A DNA stretch of 64,000 nt from Xylocopa sonorina (lineage: Eukaryota > Arthropoda > Insecta > Hymenoptera > Apidae). The position numbers were made by a program, and so were the translations under genes. Positions 33,969 to 45,130 of the stretch are shown one piece after another. The stretch covers positions 1,736,001 through 1,800,000 of the forward strand of contig NC_135209.1 in assembly GCF_050948175.1 (NCBI RefSeq), read 5' to 3'. How positions within the stretch are numbered: position 1 is the first letter of the stretch; every line of letters begins with the position of its first letter. The notes below the pieces were generated by a model. That model had not been told where the DNA came from, did not search any database, and was given only the letters and a program-made list of their open reading frames with translations.

Positions 33969-34649
33969 CCTCGAAAACGCAGATCGATCGTAGGGTTATC
34001 ACCGGCTAACCGGCTCGGAGTGCCGTTTGGGGCGGCCGAAAAATTCCAGTCGCGAGATACCGCGCTCTTGGTCCACGGGTGCAAGATGGTGGGTCGATGA
34101 TGGCGGCGTGGTCGCGAAAATGCGGATGACGAGGGAGGAGGAGCAGTTAGAGGTTAGCCGGGAACGTATCCATGACGACCGACCGCCCCACGAATCGCCA
34201 CCCTCGGAGATCCCGGATGCACCCCTTGCCAGCCCAGCATACCACCCTGTCTGCCTCTCTTTCTCTCCCTCGCGTTCATCTCCACCCTTGCTCTAGCTCT
34301 GCGCGAGCCCTCTCTTCAGGTTAAATTCCTCTATCCAGCTGTATCTGTCTTGCCCAGAAAGAGGAGAGGGTGGAGGTCGAGACGATGCTCAGCTACTTAG
34401 ATTTTAAGCCGTGGCCATTTCGTGCCGCGGATCTATACGCGCACGTACGGCACCTGGCTATAATTCTGCCAGAGTTTTTCCGCCCACCGACAAAGGAGGA
34501 ATCCCCGGTTGGAAATTGTAGCCCGCTCCCTTCTGCGCGAGGATTTACCGGCTTTTCTCCTGGGTCAACTGAAACTGGACGCTGGGTGAAAGGAGGAGAA
34601 GTAACGAGGAGCGCGGCTCTGGGGGATGGAAACGGTCGCTCGCGTTTTG
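33969..34649. other. GC-rich single-copy island
   Basis: A CpG-rich island has plus-strand frames of 89 codons (from 34027) and 96 codons (from 34370). Neither shows a domain or a convincing start and splice context. CTCTCT and CCACCC words are frequent between 34195 and 34300. It may be regulatory or untranslated. Confidence 0.45.
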
Positions 34650-36375
34650 GGAGCGTTTAGTTATTTGGGGTGAGAGAGGGTTTCACTTGGGTGGGGATGA
34701 AATTTTAGCGATATGAGCTATCGTATCGCTTGTTATTTGTTTTCTTAATTGGATTTGCAGAGAATCTCTGTAACCTTGAGTATTGGTTGCTCGCGTTTTG
34801 GGAACGTTTAGTTGTTAGGGGTGAGAGAGGGTTTTACTTGAGTGGAGATGAAATTTTAGCGATATGAGCTATCGTATCGCTTGTTATTTGTTTTTTTAAT
34901 TGGGTTTTGCAGAGAATCTCTGTGGCCTTGAGTATTGGATATCTGGGAACGTTTAGGAGTTAGGGGTGAGAGGAGGTTTCACTGAGGGTGGGGTGAAATG
35001 TTAGCGATACGAGATATCGTAGAGTTATCAGTTGTTATTTGTTTTTTTAATTGGGTTTTCAGAGAACCTCTGAGACATTTTGAGTATTGGATATTTCAGA
35101 TCTAAATCGAGTAGAATCGCATCAGTAAAGTAAAGTGATTATTAGTAGTTTGGGGCGAGAGAGGGTTTCACTTGGGGTGGGGATGAAATTTTAGCGATAT
35201 GAGCTGTTGTAGAGTTATCAGTTGTCATTTGTTTTTTTAATTGGGTTTTGCAGAGAATTTCTGTGATCTTGAGTACTGGATATCTGGGAACGTTTAGTAG
35301 TTAGAGGCGAGAGAGGGTTTCACTTGGGTGGGAATGAAATTTTAGCGATATGAGCTGTTGTAGAGTTATCAGTTGTCATTTGTTTTTTTAATTGGGTTTT
35401 GCAGAGAATCTCTGTGGCCTTGAGTATTGGATATCTGGGAACGTTTAGTAGTTTGGGGCGAGAGAGGGTTCCACTGGGGTGGGGATGAAATGTTATCGAT
35501 ATGAGTTATAGTGTCACTTGTTATTTGTTTTTTTAATTGGATTTGCAGAGAATCTCTGTGACATTTTGAGTATTGGATATTTCAGATCTAAATCGAGTAG
35601 AATCGCATCAGTAGAGTAAAGTGATTATTAGTAGTTTGGGGCGAGAGAGGGTTCCACTGGGATGGGGATGAAATGTTAGCGATATGAGTTATAGTATCAC
35701 TTCTTATTTGTTTTTTTAATTGGGTTTTCAGATAATCTCTGTGACATTTTGAGTATTGGATATTTCAGTTCTAAATCGAGTAGAATCGCATCAGTAAAGT
35801 GAAATAATTAATAAGACCAAGCGTGGTCTTATAGTTATTAAGACAAAATTTTGGAGTTTTTGAAAATGATCTTGGATATCTCAGATCCAAATCGAATAGC
35901 ATTTTCAAGTAGGATTTTCAGAGAATCTCTGTGACCTCGAATATTGGATATCTCAGATCTAAATCGAGTAGAGTCACATCGGTAGAGAAAAATGATTAAC
36001 CAGTTAACTGTGATTAACGAGTATACTATAGTTATGGAGAAATGACACGATTTTGTGTATTGACGAGTATACTCGTCATGCGTAGAATGTAGTGACCATT
36101 GACTATTTAATAAGATCTTGCGAGGTCTAAGAATTATTGGGGTATTTTGTGGTTTTTGAAAATGATCTTGGATATCTCAGATCCAAATCGAGTAGAATCG
36201 CATCACTAAAGTACAATGCTTAATAACACCAATCAAGGTCTAAAAGTTATTGGGGCATTTTGTGGTTTTTAAAAATGATTTTGGATATCTCAGGTCCAAA
36301 TCGACTAGACTCGCATCAATAAAGTGAAATGATTAATAAGACTTCGCATGGTCTTAAAATTATCAAGATAGTTTG
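34650..36375. repeat. Tandem array, ~145-bp basic unit with longer variants, T/G-rich
   Basis: GAGAGAGGGTTTCACTTGGG and GAAATTTTAGCGATATGAGC boxes repeat from about 34670, with TTTGTTTTTTTAATTGGGTT and CAGAGAATCTCTGTG in each unit. Longer units also contain AAATCGAGTAGAATCGCATC. After 35800 only that second half continues, at ~110-bp spacing. The GAGAATCTCT part is a short palindrome. The plus strand is T/G-rich. Confidence 0.93.
35996..36110. mobile_element. Decayed TTAA-type miniature element with GACGAGTATACTCGTC palindrome
   Basis: TTAACCAGTTAACTGTG near 35997 resembles the TTAACCCTTTAACTGTG termini seen elsewhere. AACGAGTATACT follows, and the perfect 16-base palindrome GACGAGTATACTCGTC lies at 36062-36077. 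The same palindrome is in the complete element at 50815-51122. The right end is not clear, so this is a fragment embedded in the array. Confidence 0.45.
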
Positions 36376-36930
36376 TGGTTCTTGAATTTTAAAATGATGT
36401 ACGTTGATTACAGTAATAATTTCCATAGTTACTTTAATTAATTTTGAAGAGCCAATCGATCTGCGGTTCGAAGAAGACTCGACGGTTGCAAATATCAGAT
36501 GATATATCATTCAAATCGGTTTGGTACGCGACAGTTTTTTTTTTAATGGGTTATTTACGTTAAATAGGCCTCGTTTCGTACGGGATCGGTCCATTACATA
36601 TCGGATATTGTGTCAGCGTGTCCGAGGGCGGCGCATGTATTTAATGTTTGCCGGTCGAGCACCATCCCGCCTTGTTTGCCCTGGTAATTGATGTTTGACA
36701 AAATGAGGTGACGCGCATGCCGACAACGTGTTGTTTGCCAGGGCGCACGGTAGTTAGCCCTTTTAAGGTTCGCAGGACTCGCGCCACGGTTCGATCGTGC
36801 ACGCTCCATTGAACCAACCCCGGAGGTTCGCAGGACGATCCTGCAGGGCCTTCCTAAGTTAATCGTGGCGGTTCGCCATGGAATTAAATTCAATCGTATG
36901 ATTGGAGAAAAAAGAAAGCTGCTCGATCAA
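36376..36930. other. Single-copy island with clustered TGTTTGC motifs
   Basis: Three perfect TGTTTGC words (36645, 36673, 36732) and one TGTTTGA (36692) lie within about 95 bases. They fit the forkhead-type consensus TRTTTRY (the last only partly). The surrounding sequence is single-copy and GC-moderate, with a 99-codon minus-strand frame lacking a domain. An enhancer is the most natural reading but is inference. Confidence 0.4.
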
Positions 36931-38090
36931 ATTTTGAAAACGAAATAAGAACCTTAACTGTTAAGTAATCTTCGCTACGATTTTATCTTGGTTCATGTTT
37001 TAAATCGATAGTTATCGCCTCCATTATAAGCCCCACTTTCTCATCGATCGAATTTTCTTTTTCGTTTTTATTTTACAATTTTAATTAGAGAAAAATAAGA
37101 ACTTTAATAGTAATTTTTGCTACGATTTTTTCTTGGTCCATATTTTAATTTGAGAGATAGTTATCGCGACTATTATAAGCGCCACTTTTTCATCGATTGA
37201 ATTTTCATTCTCTATCTTATTTTACAATTTCAATTAGTAAAAGAATAAGAACCTTAATAGTAATCTTCGCTACGATTTTATCTTGGTCCATATTTTAATT
37301 CGAGAGATAGTTACCGCAACTATTATAAGCGCTACTTTCTCATCGATTGAATTTTCATTCTCTATCTTATTTTACAATTTCAATTAGAAAAAGAAAAAGA
37401 ACCTTAGTAATAATCTTCGCTACGATTTTATCTTGGTCCACGTTTTAAAAAGTTAATAACAATTATCGCATCTATTATAAGCGCTACTTTCTCGTCGACT
37501 GAATTTTCTTTCTCTTTCTTATTTTTACAATTTTAATTAGAAAAAGAATAAGAACCTTAATAGTAACTTTTGCTACGATTTTATCTTGGTCCATATTTTA
37601 ATTCGACAGTTATCGCGACTATTATAAGCTCCACTTTCTTATCGATTGAATTTTCATTCTCTATCTTATTTTACAATTTCACTTAGAAAAAGAAAAAGAA
37701 CCTTAATAGTAATCTTCGCGACGATTTTATCGTGATCCATGTTTTAATTCGATAAATGTTGCCTCTATCATAAGCGCTACTCTTTCATCGATCGAATTTT
37801 CTTCCTCTTTCTTATTTTACAATTTCAATTAGAAAATAGATAAGAACTTTAATAATAATTATTGCTACGATTTTTTCTTCGTCCATATTTTAATTTGAGA
37901 CACAATTATCGCGACTATTATAAGCGACACTTTTACCTACAATTTCAATTAGAAAAAGAATAAGAACCTTAATAGTAATCTTTGCTACGATTTTATCTTC
38001 CATGTTTTAATTCGATAGTTATCGCGTTTATTATAAGCGTTACTTTCTCATCGATCCAATTTTCTTTCTCTTTCTTATTTTACAATTTCA
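36931..38090. repeat. Tandem array, ~150-bp unit
   Basis: AAGAACCTTAATAGTAATCT then (T/C)GCTACGATTTTATCTTGG recurs about every 150 bases (near 36949, 37100, 37250, 37402, 37550, 37700, 37848 and 37963). Units share CGACTATTATAAGCGC(C/T)AC and CATCGATTGAATTTTC. Copies are 85-95% alike. Confidence 0.94.
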
Positions 38091-38459
38091 ATGGAGTCTA
38101 CGTGGCGCAGAAAGAATCGTGGACGCACGATCGTCGTAATTATCGCGCGCGCATCGAGCAAACCCTTGACACCGCGAGTCTTCCGGCGACGACGAGCCGT
38201 TATCGGGCAATTAAAGCGGAGAAAAGAGATCGGGCACGACACTCTTCGGTTGCCCCCGGCCGGAAAACGTCAGAACGCCTACACTTTATACGGCCGTGGT
38301 TAATGTTACCTCTCGTCTGTCTAATTGCACGGAATGGGGCACCTCGCGAGACAAACGACGCGGCATAAAAGAGAGCCAGCCGCTCGCACCCTTTACACCA
38401 ATTTCGCGTGCGCAAAGTGGGCTGAGAGACAGCCAGCGCCGGGGCGCGTCCCATTGTGC
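38091..38459. other. GC-rich single-copy island
   Basis: The island is CpG-dense, with open frames on both strands and no recognised domain. Its right edge is duplicated further along (38460-38875), so the boundary of the island took part in local duplication. Confidence 0.45.
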
Positions 38460-38875
38460 GCGCGAAACTGGAACACTGCCTCCTATAAAATACAAACACT
38501 CTACGCGGTATCTATTTTTTTTTTTTCCTATACCATTCGAAATATATCTCGATCACGGACAACAATATTTTCAATAACGCATAAGTACTAAATCTTCTGG
38601 ATTTATTCTTCTCTTTTTACCAGATTAATAGCAGTCTTTGGAATAAAAGCAAAGCGTTAAGACAAGGCGAATTAATATCTACTAATAAGTCTACTAATAA
38701 GTCCAAGAGACTGACTTTAGAAAATAGCGCGCGAAACTGGAACAGTGCCTCCTGTAAAATACAAACACTCCACGCGGTATCTATTTTTTTTTTCCTATAC
38801 CATTCAAAATATATGTCGATCACGGACAACAATATTTTCAATAACGCATAAATGTTAAATCTTCTGGATTTTAGA
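38460..38875. repeat. Direct duplication, ~268-bp offset, spanning the island edge
   Basis: GCGCGAAACTGGAACA(C/G)TGC at 38460 and 38729 is followed in both copies by AATACAAACACTC(T/C)ACGCG, a T run, and CGATCACGGACAACAATATT. About 145 bases are shared with a few mismatches and a length change in the T run. Confidence 0.92.
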
Positions 38876-39550
38876 AAATAAGGTTACTTTTCTTATTTTA
38901 GCAGATTAATGATACTCTTTGGAGTAAAAGCAAAACGTTAAGACCAGGCGAGTTAATATCTACTAATAACTCTCAGAGATTGACTTTAAAAAATAAGATT
39001 AGTCATTTCTTTTTAGCAGATTAATGGCACTTTTGGGGTGAAAGCAAAGCGTTAATACCAAGCGAGTTAATATCTACTAATAAGTCCAAAAGACTGACTT
39101 TAAAAAATAAGGTTACTCTTTTTTTTTACCAGATTAATGACAATTTTTGGAGTAAAAGCAAAGCGTTAAGAGCAGACAAGTTAATATCTACTAATAAGTC
39201 TGAGAGACTGACTTTAGAAAATAAGGTTAGTCTTTTCTTTTAAGCAGATTTATGACATTATTTGGAGTAAAAGCAAAGCGTTAAGACCAGATCTGTTTAT
39301 ATCTACTAATAAGTTCGAGGAGCTGACTTTAGAAAATAAAGTTAGTCTTTTCTTTTTGCCAGATTAATAACACTTTTTGGAGTGAAAGCAAAGCGTTAAG
39401 ACCAGGCCTGTTTATATCTACTAACAAGTTCGAGGAGCTGACTTTAGAAAATAAAGTTAGCCTTTTCTTTTTGCCAGATTAATAACACTTTTTGGAGTGA
39501 AGGCAAAGCGTTAAGACTAGGCGACCTAATATCCACTAATAAGTTCAAGA
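38610..39550. repeat. Tandem array, ~115-bp unit
   Basis: GCAGATTAATGACA then TTTGGAGTAAAAGCAAAGCG and a TTAATATCTACTAATAAGTC phrase repeats near 38622, 38902, 39018, 39130, 39245, 39359 and 39474. The regular steps are 112-116 bp. The first unit is separated from the rest by the second copy of the island-edge duplication. Confidence 0.94.
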
Positions 39551-40010
39551 GACTGGTAATACGTATTCGATTAATCATCCGGCAAAAACTGGGCTGTGCG
39601 TTTTCTTCGCGAGGGGTGGCCCACGGTGACCAAGACGCGTTGATAATTGCCGGTATCGGTTAACCCTGGGGGAGGGTGGTTACGGGGCCTCGAGCAGCCC
39701 TCGTCAAGGCTTACGGGGGTTCCAGCCGGCCCCCTCGGTGTGATCCCTTTTGCCCTTCATCCGGGAACCTTTGCGCGCCCCTTCGCTTCCGGCACCGGCA
39801 ACTACCGCTGGTTCCACCCTCGTTCCCAGCCTCAAGGGGTGACTAAGGTTCAGAGGATCGTAACTGTCTTGCCTCTAAAAAATGGAAAGAATACATTAAA
39901 GAAATTCGGGGACGCCGCCACGGATGACCCCGGACATCCGCTAAGGGGACCCTCCAGTTCTGAATCCCAGGGCGTCGAGTGCGGATTTCTGTCGGCCTCG
40001 ACGAATACCG
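39551..40010. other. GC-rich single-copy island with a 125-codon frame
   Basis: From 39647 a plus-strand frame of 125 codons runs to 40024. Its first half is Gly/Pro-rich and its second half contains GVTKVQRIVTVLPLKNGKN. No family is recognised, no splice boundary frames it, and its last codons lie in the 179-bp array. It is more likely non-coding or a degraded gene fragment than an intact gene. Confidence 0.4.
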
Positions 40011-41063
40011 TGTCGTTATACTGATATCGGTTTCGTTATTACGAATCTATCTTCTTAATGTATTCATCTCTCTATTTGTACTATGTAATTATAGAAAATT
40101 ATGTCTCTATAGAACTAAATGCAAAAGTTATAAGAACAAAAAGCTTCTTAACTAGGAAGTTTCTTTTTCTATCTGTTCTACCACCTCTATGTCGTTATAC
40201 TGATATCAGTTTCGTTATTACGAATCTATCTTCTTAATGTATTCATCTCTCTATTTGTACCATATAATTATAGAAAATTATGTCTCTATAGAACTAAATG
40301 CAAAAGTTATAAGATGAAAAAGCTTCTTAACTAGGAAGTTTCTTTTCCTATCTGTTCTACCACCTCTATGTCGTTATACTGATATCAGTTTCGTTATTAC
40401 GAATCTATTTTCTTAATGTATTCATCTCTCTATTTGTACCATATAATTATAGAAAATTATGTCTCTATAGAACTAAATGCAAAAGTTATAAGATGAAAAA
40501 GCTTCTTAACTAGGAAGTTTCTTTTTCTATCTGTTCTACCACCTCTATGTCGTTATACTGATATCAGTTTCGTTATTACGAATCTATCTTCTTAATGTAT
40601 TCATCTCTCTATTTGTACCATATAATTATAGAAAATTATGTCTCTATAGAACTAAATGCAAAAGTTATAAGATGAAAAAGCTTCTTAACTAGGAAGTTTC
40701 TTTTCCTATCTGTTCTACCACCTCTATGTCGTTATACTGATATCAGTTTCGTTATTACGAATCTATCTTCTTAATGTATTCATCTCTCTATTTGTACTAT
40801 GTAATTATAGAAAATTATGTCTCTATAGAACTAAATGCAAAAGTTATAAGATGAAAAAGCTTCTTAACTAGGAAGTTTCTTTTTCTATCTGTTCTACCAC
40901 CTCTATGTCGTTATACTGATATCAGTTTCGTTATTACGAATCTATCTTCTCGATGTATTCGTCTCTCTATTTGTACCATTTGATTATAGAAAATTATATC
41001 TCTATAAAACTATATGCAAAAGTTATAAGAACAAGAGCTTCTTAACTAAACAGTCCCTTTTTC
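40011..41063. repeat. Young tandem array, exact 179-bp unit
   Basis: TGTCGTTATACTGATATC begins at 40011, 40190, 40369, 40548, 40727 and 40906, five steps of exactly 179. Copies differ at only a handful of sites (for example GTACTATG versus GTACCATA). All but the first contain the 12-base palindrome ACTGATATCAGT. Near-identity plus a fixed period means recent amplification or active homogenisation. Confidence 0.97.
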
Positions 41064-41700
41064 TATCTTCTCGATGTATTCATCTCTCTATCTGTACCAT
41101 TTGATTATAGAAAATTATATCTCCATAGAATTAAATGCAAAAGTTATAAGAACGAAAAGCTTCTTAACTAAGGAGCCCCCTTTTCTATTTGTTTCGCCCC
41201 CTCTACAATTAACTCCCGATTTGAGTGCTACTTAAATCGTTGACCATTTATAGAGAGATGAGAATAACAGTAAAAATTATATCTCTATGAAACTAAATGC
41301 AAAAGTTACAAGAACAAAAAGCTTCTTAACTAAAAAACCCCCTTTTCTATTTGTTTCGCCCCCTCTACAATCAATTCCCGATTTGTGTGCTACATAAATC
41401 GTCGTCCATTTAAAGAGAGATGAGAATAATAATAAAAATTATATCTCTATGAAACTAAATACAAAAATTACAAAAGCAAAGAACTTCTTAACTAAAAAGC
41501 CCCTTTTTCCATCAATTCCACCGCCTCTACAATTAACTCCCGATTAGAATGCTACTTAAATCGTCAACCATCCAAAGAGAGACGAGAATAGTAGTAAAAA
41601 TCACATCTCTATAAAACTAAATACAAAGTTATAAAAACAAAAAAAGTCCTTTACTAAGGAACCCCCTTTTCTATTTGTTACGCTACCTTTACAGTTAACT
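41064..41700. repeat. Degenerate continuation of the 179-bp array
   Basis: ACTAAATGCAAAAGTTA(T/C)AAGA and AGCTTCTTAACTAA phrases continue at irregular 110-130 bp steps, joined by a new phrase (CCCCCTCTACAATTAACTCC and TGCTACTTAAATCGT). Divergence is much higher than in the left part, giving an age gradient along the array. Confidence 0.9.
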
Positions 41701-42150
41701 CCCAACTCGAGTGCTACTTAAACCATCGACGAACGAAAAGAACACGCTGAGACTCAGAACGGCCAGCAGAATCGATGATCGATCGCGTCTACATTCGACG
41801 ATACGTTCAGGTCGATCGCGCTCTGGCGGATTCGAACCGTGGCGGAACAGCGGGGAGGGTGGAGTTGGTGTCTTTCTGTTCCCGCACGGCTCATTGCAGA
41901 CCCCGTGACTAATCATGATAGTTCCGCCCGGGAACGCCAGGGACACACGACTCTCGGTTCCGTTTCCGGCGCGTGCTGCCTCTCGCCGCCCCCCCCACCT
42001 TGGAAACAGTCGCACCCTGCGGCTCGCGGGCCACCCTCCCGCGCAATTATTGCGCTTTGCAACAAAGACCGTGGGCGCGGGATCGAAGGGCTGCTGCCTT
42101 ATCTTCCTGGTACATCTTCCTCCTCCTAGTTGGTCCGTTTCTGGTACTCC
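41701..42150. other. GC-rich single-copy island
   Basis: The island is CpG-dense, with several frames open on both strands and no recognised domain. A GGTTCGAATCC word on the minus strand near 41830 looks like a tRNA B box but has no tRNA fold around it. It may be regulatory. Confidence 0.45.
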
Positions 42151-42905
42151 CGTTTCTCTTTCTTCCACCCGTCACCGCACCCATCTTTCTCCATTATCGA
42201 TGCCTTCCTCCGTTTCCTAGCTGCACGCGTTTTGTCCACCCCCTTCACTTCTTCCCTCGACCCCTGCTTGTTCTACGATTAATTCGAGACTGTTCTTTTA
42301 CTGGAAATGCATCGTGTCACGAGTTTATAGATACAAGTTTGAAGATAGAAGATTGATTTTAGATGGAAGGGACTTAAAGTTTGTTTAAAAGGAGTTCCAG
42401 GTTTCGTTTTTCTAAATATTGCATTTGTTCGAAGAAAATTTGGTTTTAAGGTATTGTCTTAATGTTCAGTGCCTACAAATGGGACGCATTTTTGTTCTGT
42501 AAATTATTATCTTTACTAAACCTTCCACTGAAGAATTGTGAAAGCGATGTAGAGAATAAGGAACTGTCTCTTTTATTATCAAAAATTGAAAAACGTTTCT
42601 CTTTCTTCCACCCGTCACCGCACCCATCTTTCTCCATTATCGATGCCTTCCTCCGTTTCCTAGCTGCATGCGTTTTGTCCACCCCCTTCACTTCTTCCCT
42701 CGACCCCTGCTGGTTCTACGATTAATTCGAGACTGTTCTTTTACTGGAAATATATCGTGTCACGAGTTTATCGATAAAAGTTTGAAGATTGAAGGGACTT
42801 AAAGTTTGTTTGAAAGGAGTTCCAGGTCTCGTTTTTCTAAATATTGCTTATGTTCGAAGAAAATTTGGTTTTAAGGTATTGCCTTAATGTTCAGTGCCTA
42901 CAATT
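42151..42905. repeat. Direct duplication, 443-bp offset, GC-rich plus AT-rich parts
   Basis: CGTTTCTCTTTCTTCCACCC at 42151 recurs at 42594. The copies remain nearly identical for about 150 bases (CACCCATCTTTCTCCATTAT, CCCCCTTCACTTCTTCCCTC) and then continue through GAGACTGTTCTTTTACTGG and TTTGGTTTTAAGGTATTG with small indels. Here a GC-rich island sequence, not only AT filler, has been duplicated. Confidence 0.94.
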
Positions 42906-43870
42906 ATTATCTTTACTAAACCTTCCACTGAAGGATTGTGAAAGTGATGTATAGAACAAGGAAACACTGTCTGATTTATTATAGAAAATTGAAAAACGTT
43001 TCATTGATAAGTATAACGTAAAGATAAATTTTCATTTCGTTCTTCTATTATTACCATGTTACCACCTATTAAAACCAAAAACACAAATTTACTTTAGCGT
43101 TTGCAAAAACTCTTGCAACTCAAAAAGTGTGTCAGGATAAGAGAAATTTAAGAGAGACACTGATTAAAGTACTGCCTTAATGTTCAGTGTCCACAAGTGC
43201 ACTAAGCGTTCCACTGAAAAATTGTGAAAGTGATGTAAAGAATAAGGAAACACTGTCTGCTTTATTATTAAAAATTGAAAAACGTTTCTCTGATAATTAT
43301 GACGTCAAGATAAATTTTCATTTCGTTCATGTACTATATCCATGTTACAACTTATTATAACCAAAAGCACAAATTTACTTTAGCGTTCGTAAAAAATCTT
43401 GCAACTCAAACAGCGTATCTGGATAAGAGAAATTGAAGAGAGACACTGATTAAAGTTCAGTGCCTAATGTTAAAGTGCCTTAATATTAAGTGCCCAGTGC
43501 ACTTATTATAACCAAAAGCATAAATTTACTTTAGCGTTCGTAAAAAATCTTGCAACTGAAAAAGTGTGTCAGGATAAGAGAAATTGAAGAGAGACACTGA
43601 TTAAAGTTCAGTACCTAATGTTAAAGTGCCTAGTACACTTATTATAACCAAAAGCACAAGTTTACTTTAGCGTTCGCAAAAATTCTTGCAACTCAAAAGG
43701 TGTGTCTAGATCAGAGAAATTGAAGAGAGACACTGATTAAAGTTCAGTACCTAATGTTAAAGTGCCCAGTGCATTTATTATAACCAAAAGCACAAATTTA
43801 CTTTAGCGTTCGTAAAAAACCTTGCAACTGAAAAAGTGTGTCTGTATAAGAGAAATTGAAGAGTAACACT
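42906..43870. repeat. Tandem array, ~120-180-bp units, family shared with 30 kb
   Basis: GGATAAGAGAAATTGAAGAG and GAGACACTGATTAAAG(T/-)TCAG recur near 43131, 43420, 43574, 43712 and 43848, each with AACCAAAAGCACAAATTTAC and TTTAGCGTTCG(T/C)AAAAA. Phrases such as ATTGAAAAACGTTTC also occur in the duplicated block at 30045-30440, so the two loci share an ancestor. Confidence 0.9.
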
Positions 43871-44639
43871 GATTCACGAAATTTAACAGCGTCGATTCAT
43901 CTTCATCCCCCATTCGACGTGGGCACACGTTCGCCTACCACGGGTATAATTGTCCATCGAAAAGTGGCACGTCCGCGTACAAAGGACGCGCGGAGAAAAA
44001 TCCCCGTTGAAACGTATCCAGCGGTCTGATCAGCATGCAAGAGTGGCCCGATATCAAGCGAATTTCCTCGAATCATATATCTCCGTACGTTATCCGCGAG
44101 TTTTACACGTGTCCGTGCAGGCTGCAGCTTATGCAACGATCGTACGTGGCGCAGTCGGTTTTACCCGACCCTGCGAGTCCATTATTCATCCTCGCGCGAC
44201 CTGTGGCCCAGCCATAGTCGACGTTGTGAAATAACCTCGTTAAGCCGCTAACTCGCCACCGGTCGAGCCAGAACGAGACGACCGATACGGTTGAAAAAGA
44301 GGCGGCGAGTTTGTGGCCCGCTCGAGGGTGGAAAAAGGGTGGCAGCGCGAAGAAAAGGGCGAGAAAAAAGGAGAACTCGCCGCTCCGCGTGACTCGACGG
44401 AAGCTCGAGCGAGAACGCGAGCCTCTTTTCCGTCGTAACCCGCCATTACGGTGGATCTTGTATTTTCAGAGGGATCGTTTGGATCTTGATAACCACGCGA
44501 TAAGAACGACGGTTTCTCGTGTTCGATGATGTCGATGGGCTCGAAGGATTGATTGTTCTTCTTATTTGATGAGTGAAGCAAGTATTTTTGATAAAATGGG
44601 AATATACTTGCAGGCAGAAGAAATTTAGAGCACAAAGTA
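43871..44639. other. GC-rich single-copy island
   Basis: Mixed open frames on both strands (77-138 codons) show no domain. A gradient from CpG-rich (43900-44510) to AT-rich leads into the next array. No gene recognised. Confidence 0.45.
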
Positions 44640-45130
44640 GTGTAATTGTAAAGCATGTTTCTTTCTAAAGAGTTTAGGTTGTTCGAATGAAATTTTCAAG
44701 TTTAGGTGGAGGAATTTCGATGGTTATCTTGGGAGAGTAACGAAGGGAATTGCAAAGCAGTGTAGTGTAATTGTAAAGCATGTTTCTTTATAAACAGTTT
44801 AGGTTGTTCGAATGAAATTTTCAAGTTTAGGTGGAGGAATTTCGATGGTTATCTTGGGAGAGTAACGAAGGGAATTGTAAAGCAGTGTAGTGTAATTGTA
44901 AAGCATGTTTCTTTATAAACAGTTTAGGTTGTTTGAATAGAACTGTGAAGTGCAGGTGGTAGAAATTTCGATGGTTATCTTGGGAGAGTAACGAAGGGAA
45001 TTGTAAAGCAGTGTAGTGTAATTGTAAAGCATGTTTCTTTATAAAGAGTTTAGGTTGTTTGAATAGAACTGTGAAGTGCAGGTGGTAGAAATTTCGATCG
45101 TTATCTTGGGAGAGTAACGAAGGGAATTAT
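44640..45130. repeat. Tandem array, ~126-bp unit
   Basis: AAGGGAATTG at 44743, 44868, 44994 and AAGGGAATTA at 45120 mark steps of 125-126 bp. Units share GTAAAGCATGTTTCTTTATA, AGTTTAGGTTGTT(C/T)GAAT and GGTTATCTTGGGAGAGTAAC. Copies are about 95% alike. Two unit variants (with AAGTTTAGGTGGAGG or AAGTGCAGGTGGTAG) occur in pairs. Confidence 0.96.

Noticed and set aside
39647..40024. 125-codon frame as a gene
   Set aside because: No recognised family, no splice boundaries, and the end falls in a young tandem array. Kept only as a remark in the island entry.
41820..41840. tRNA B-box-like GGTTCGAATCC on the minus strand
   Set aside because: The T-stem does not pair beyond three bases and no A box or cloverleaf lies at the right distance.
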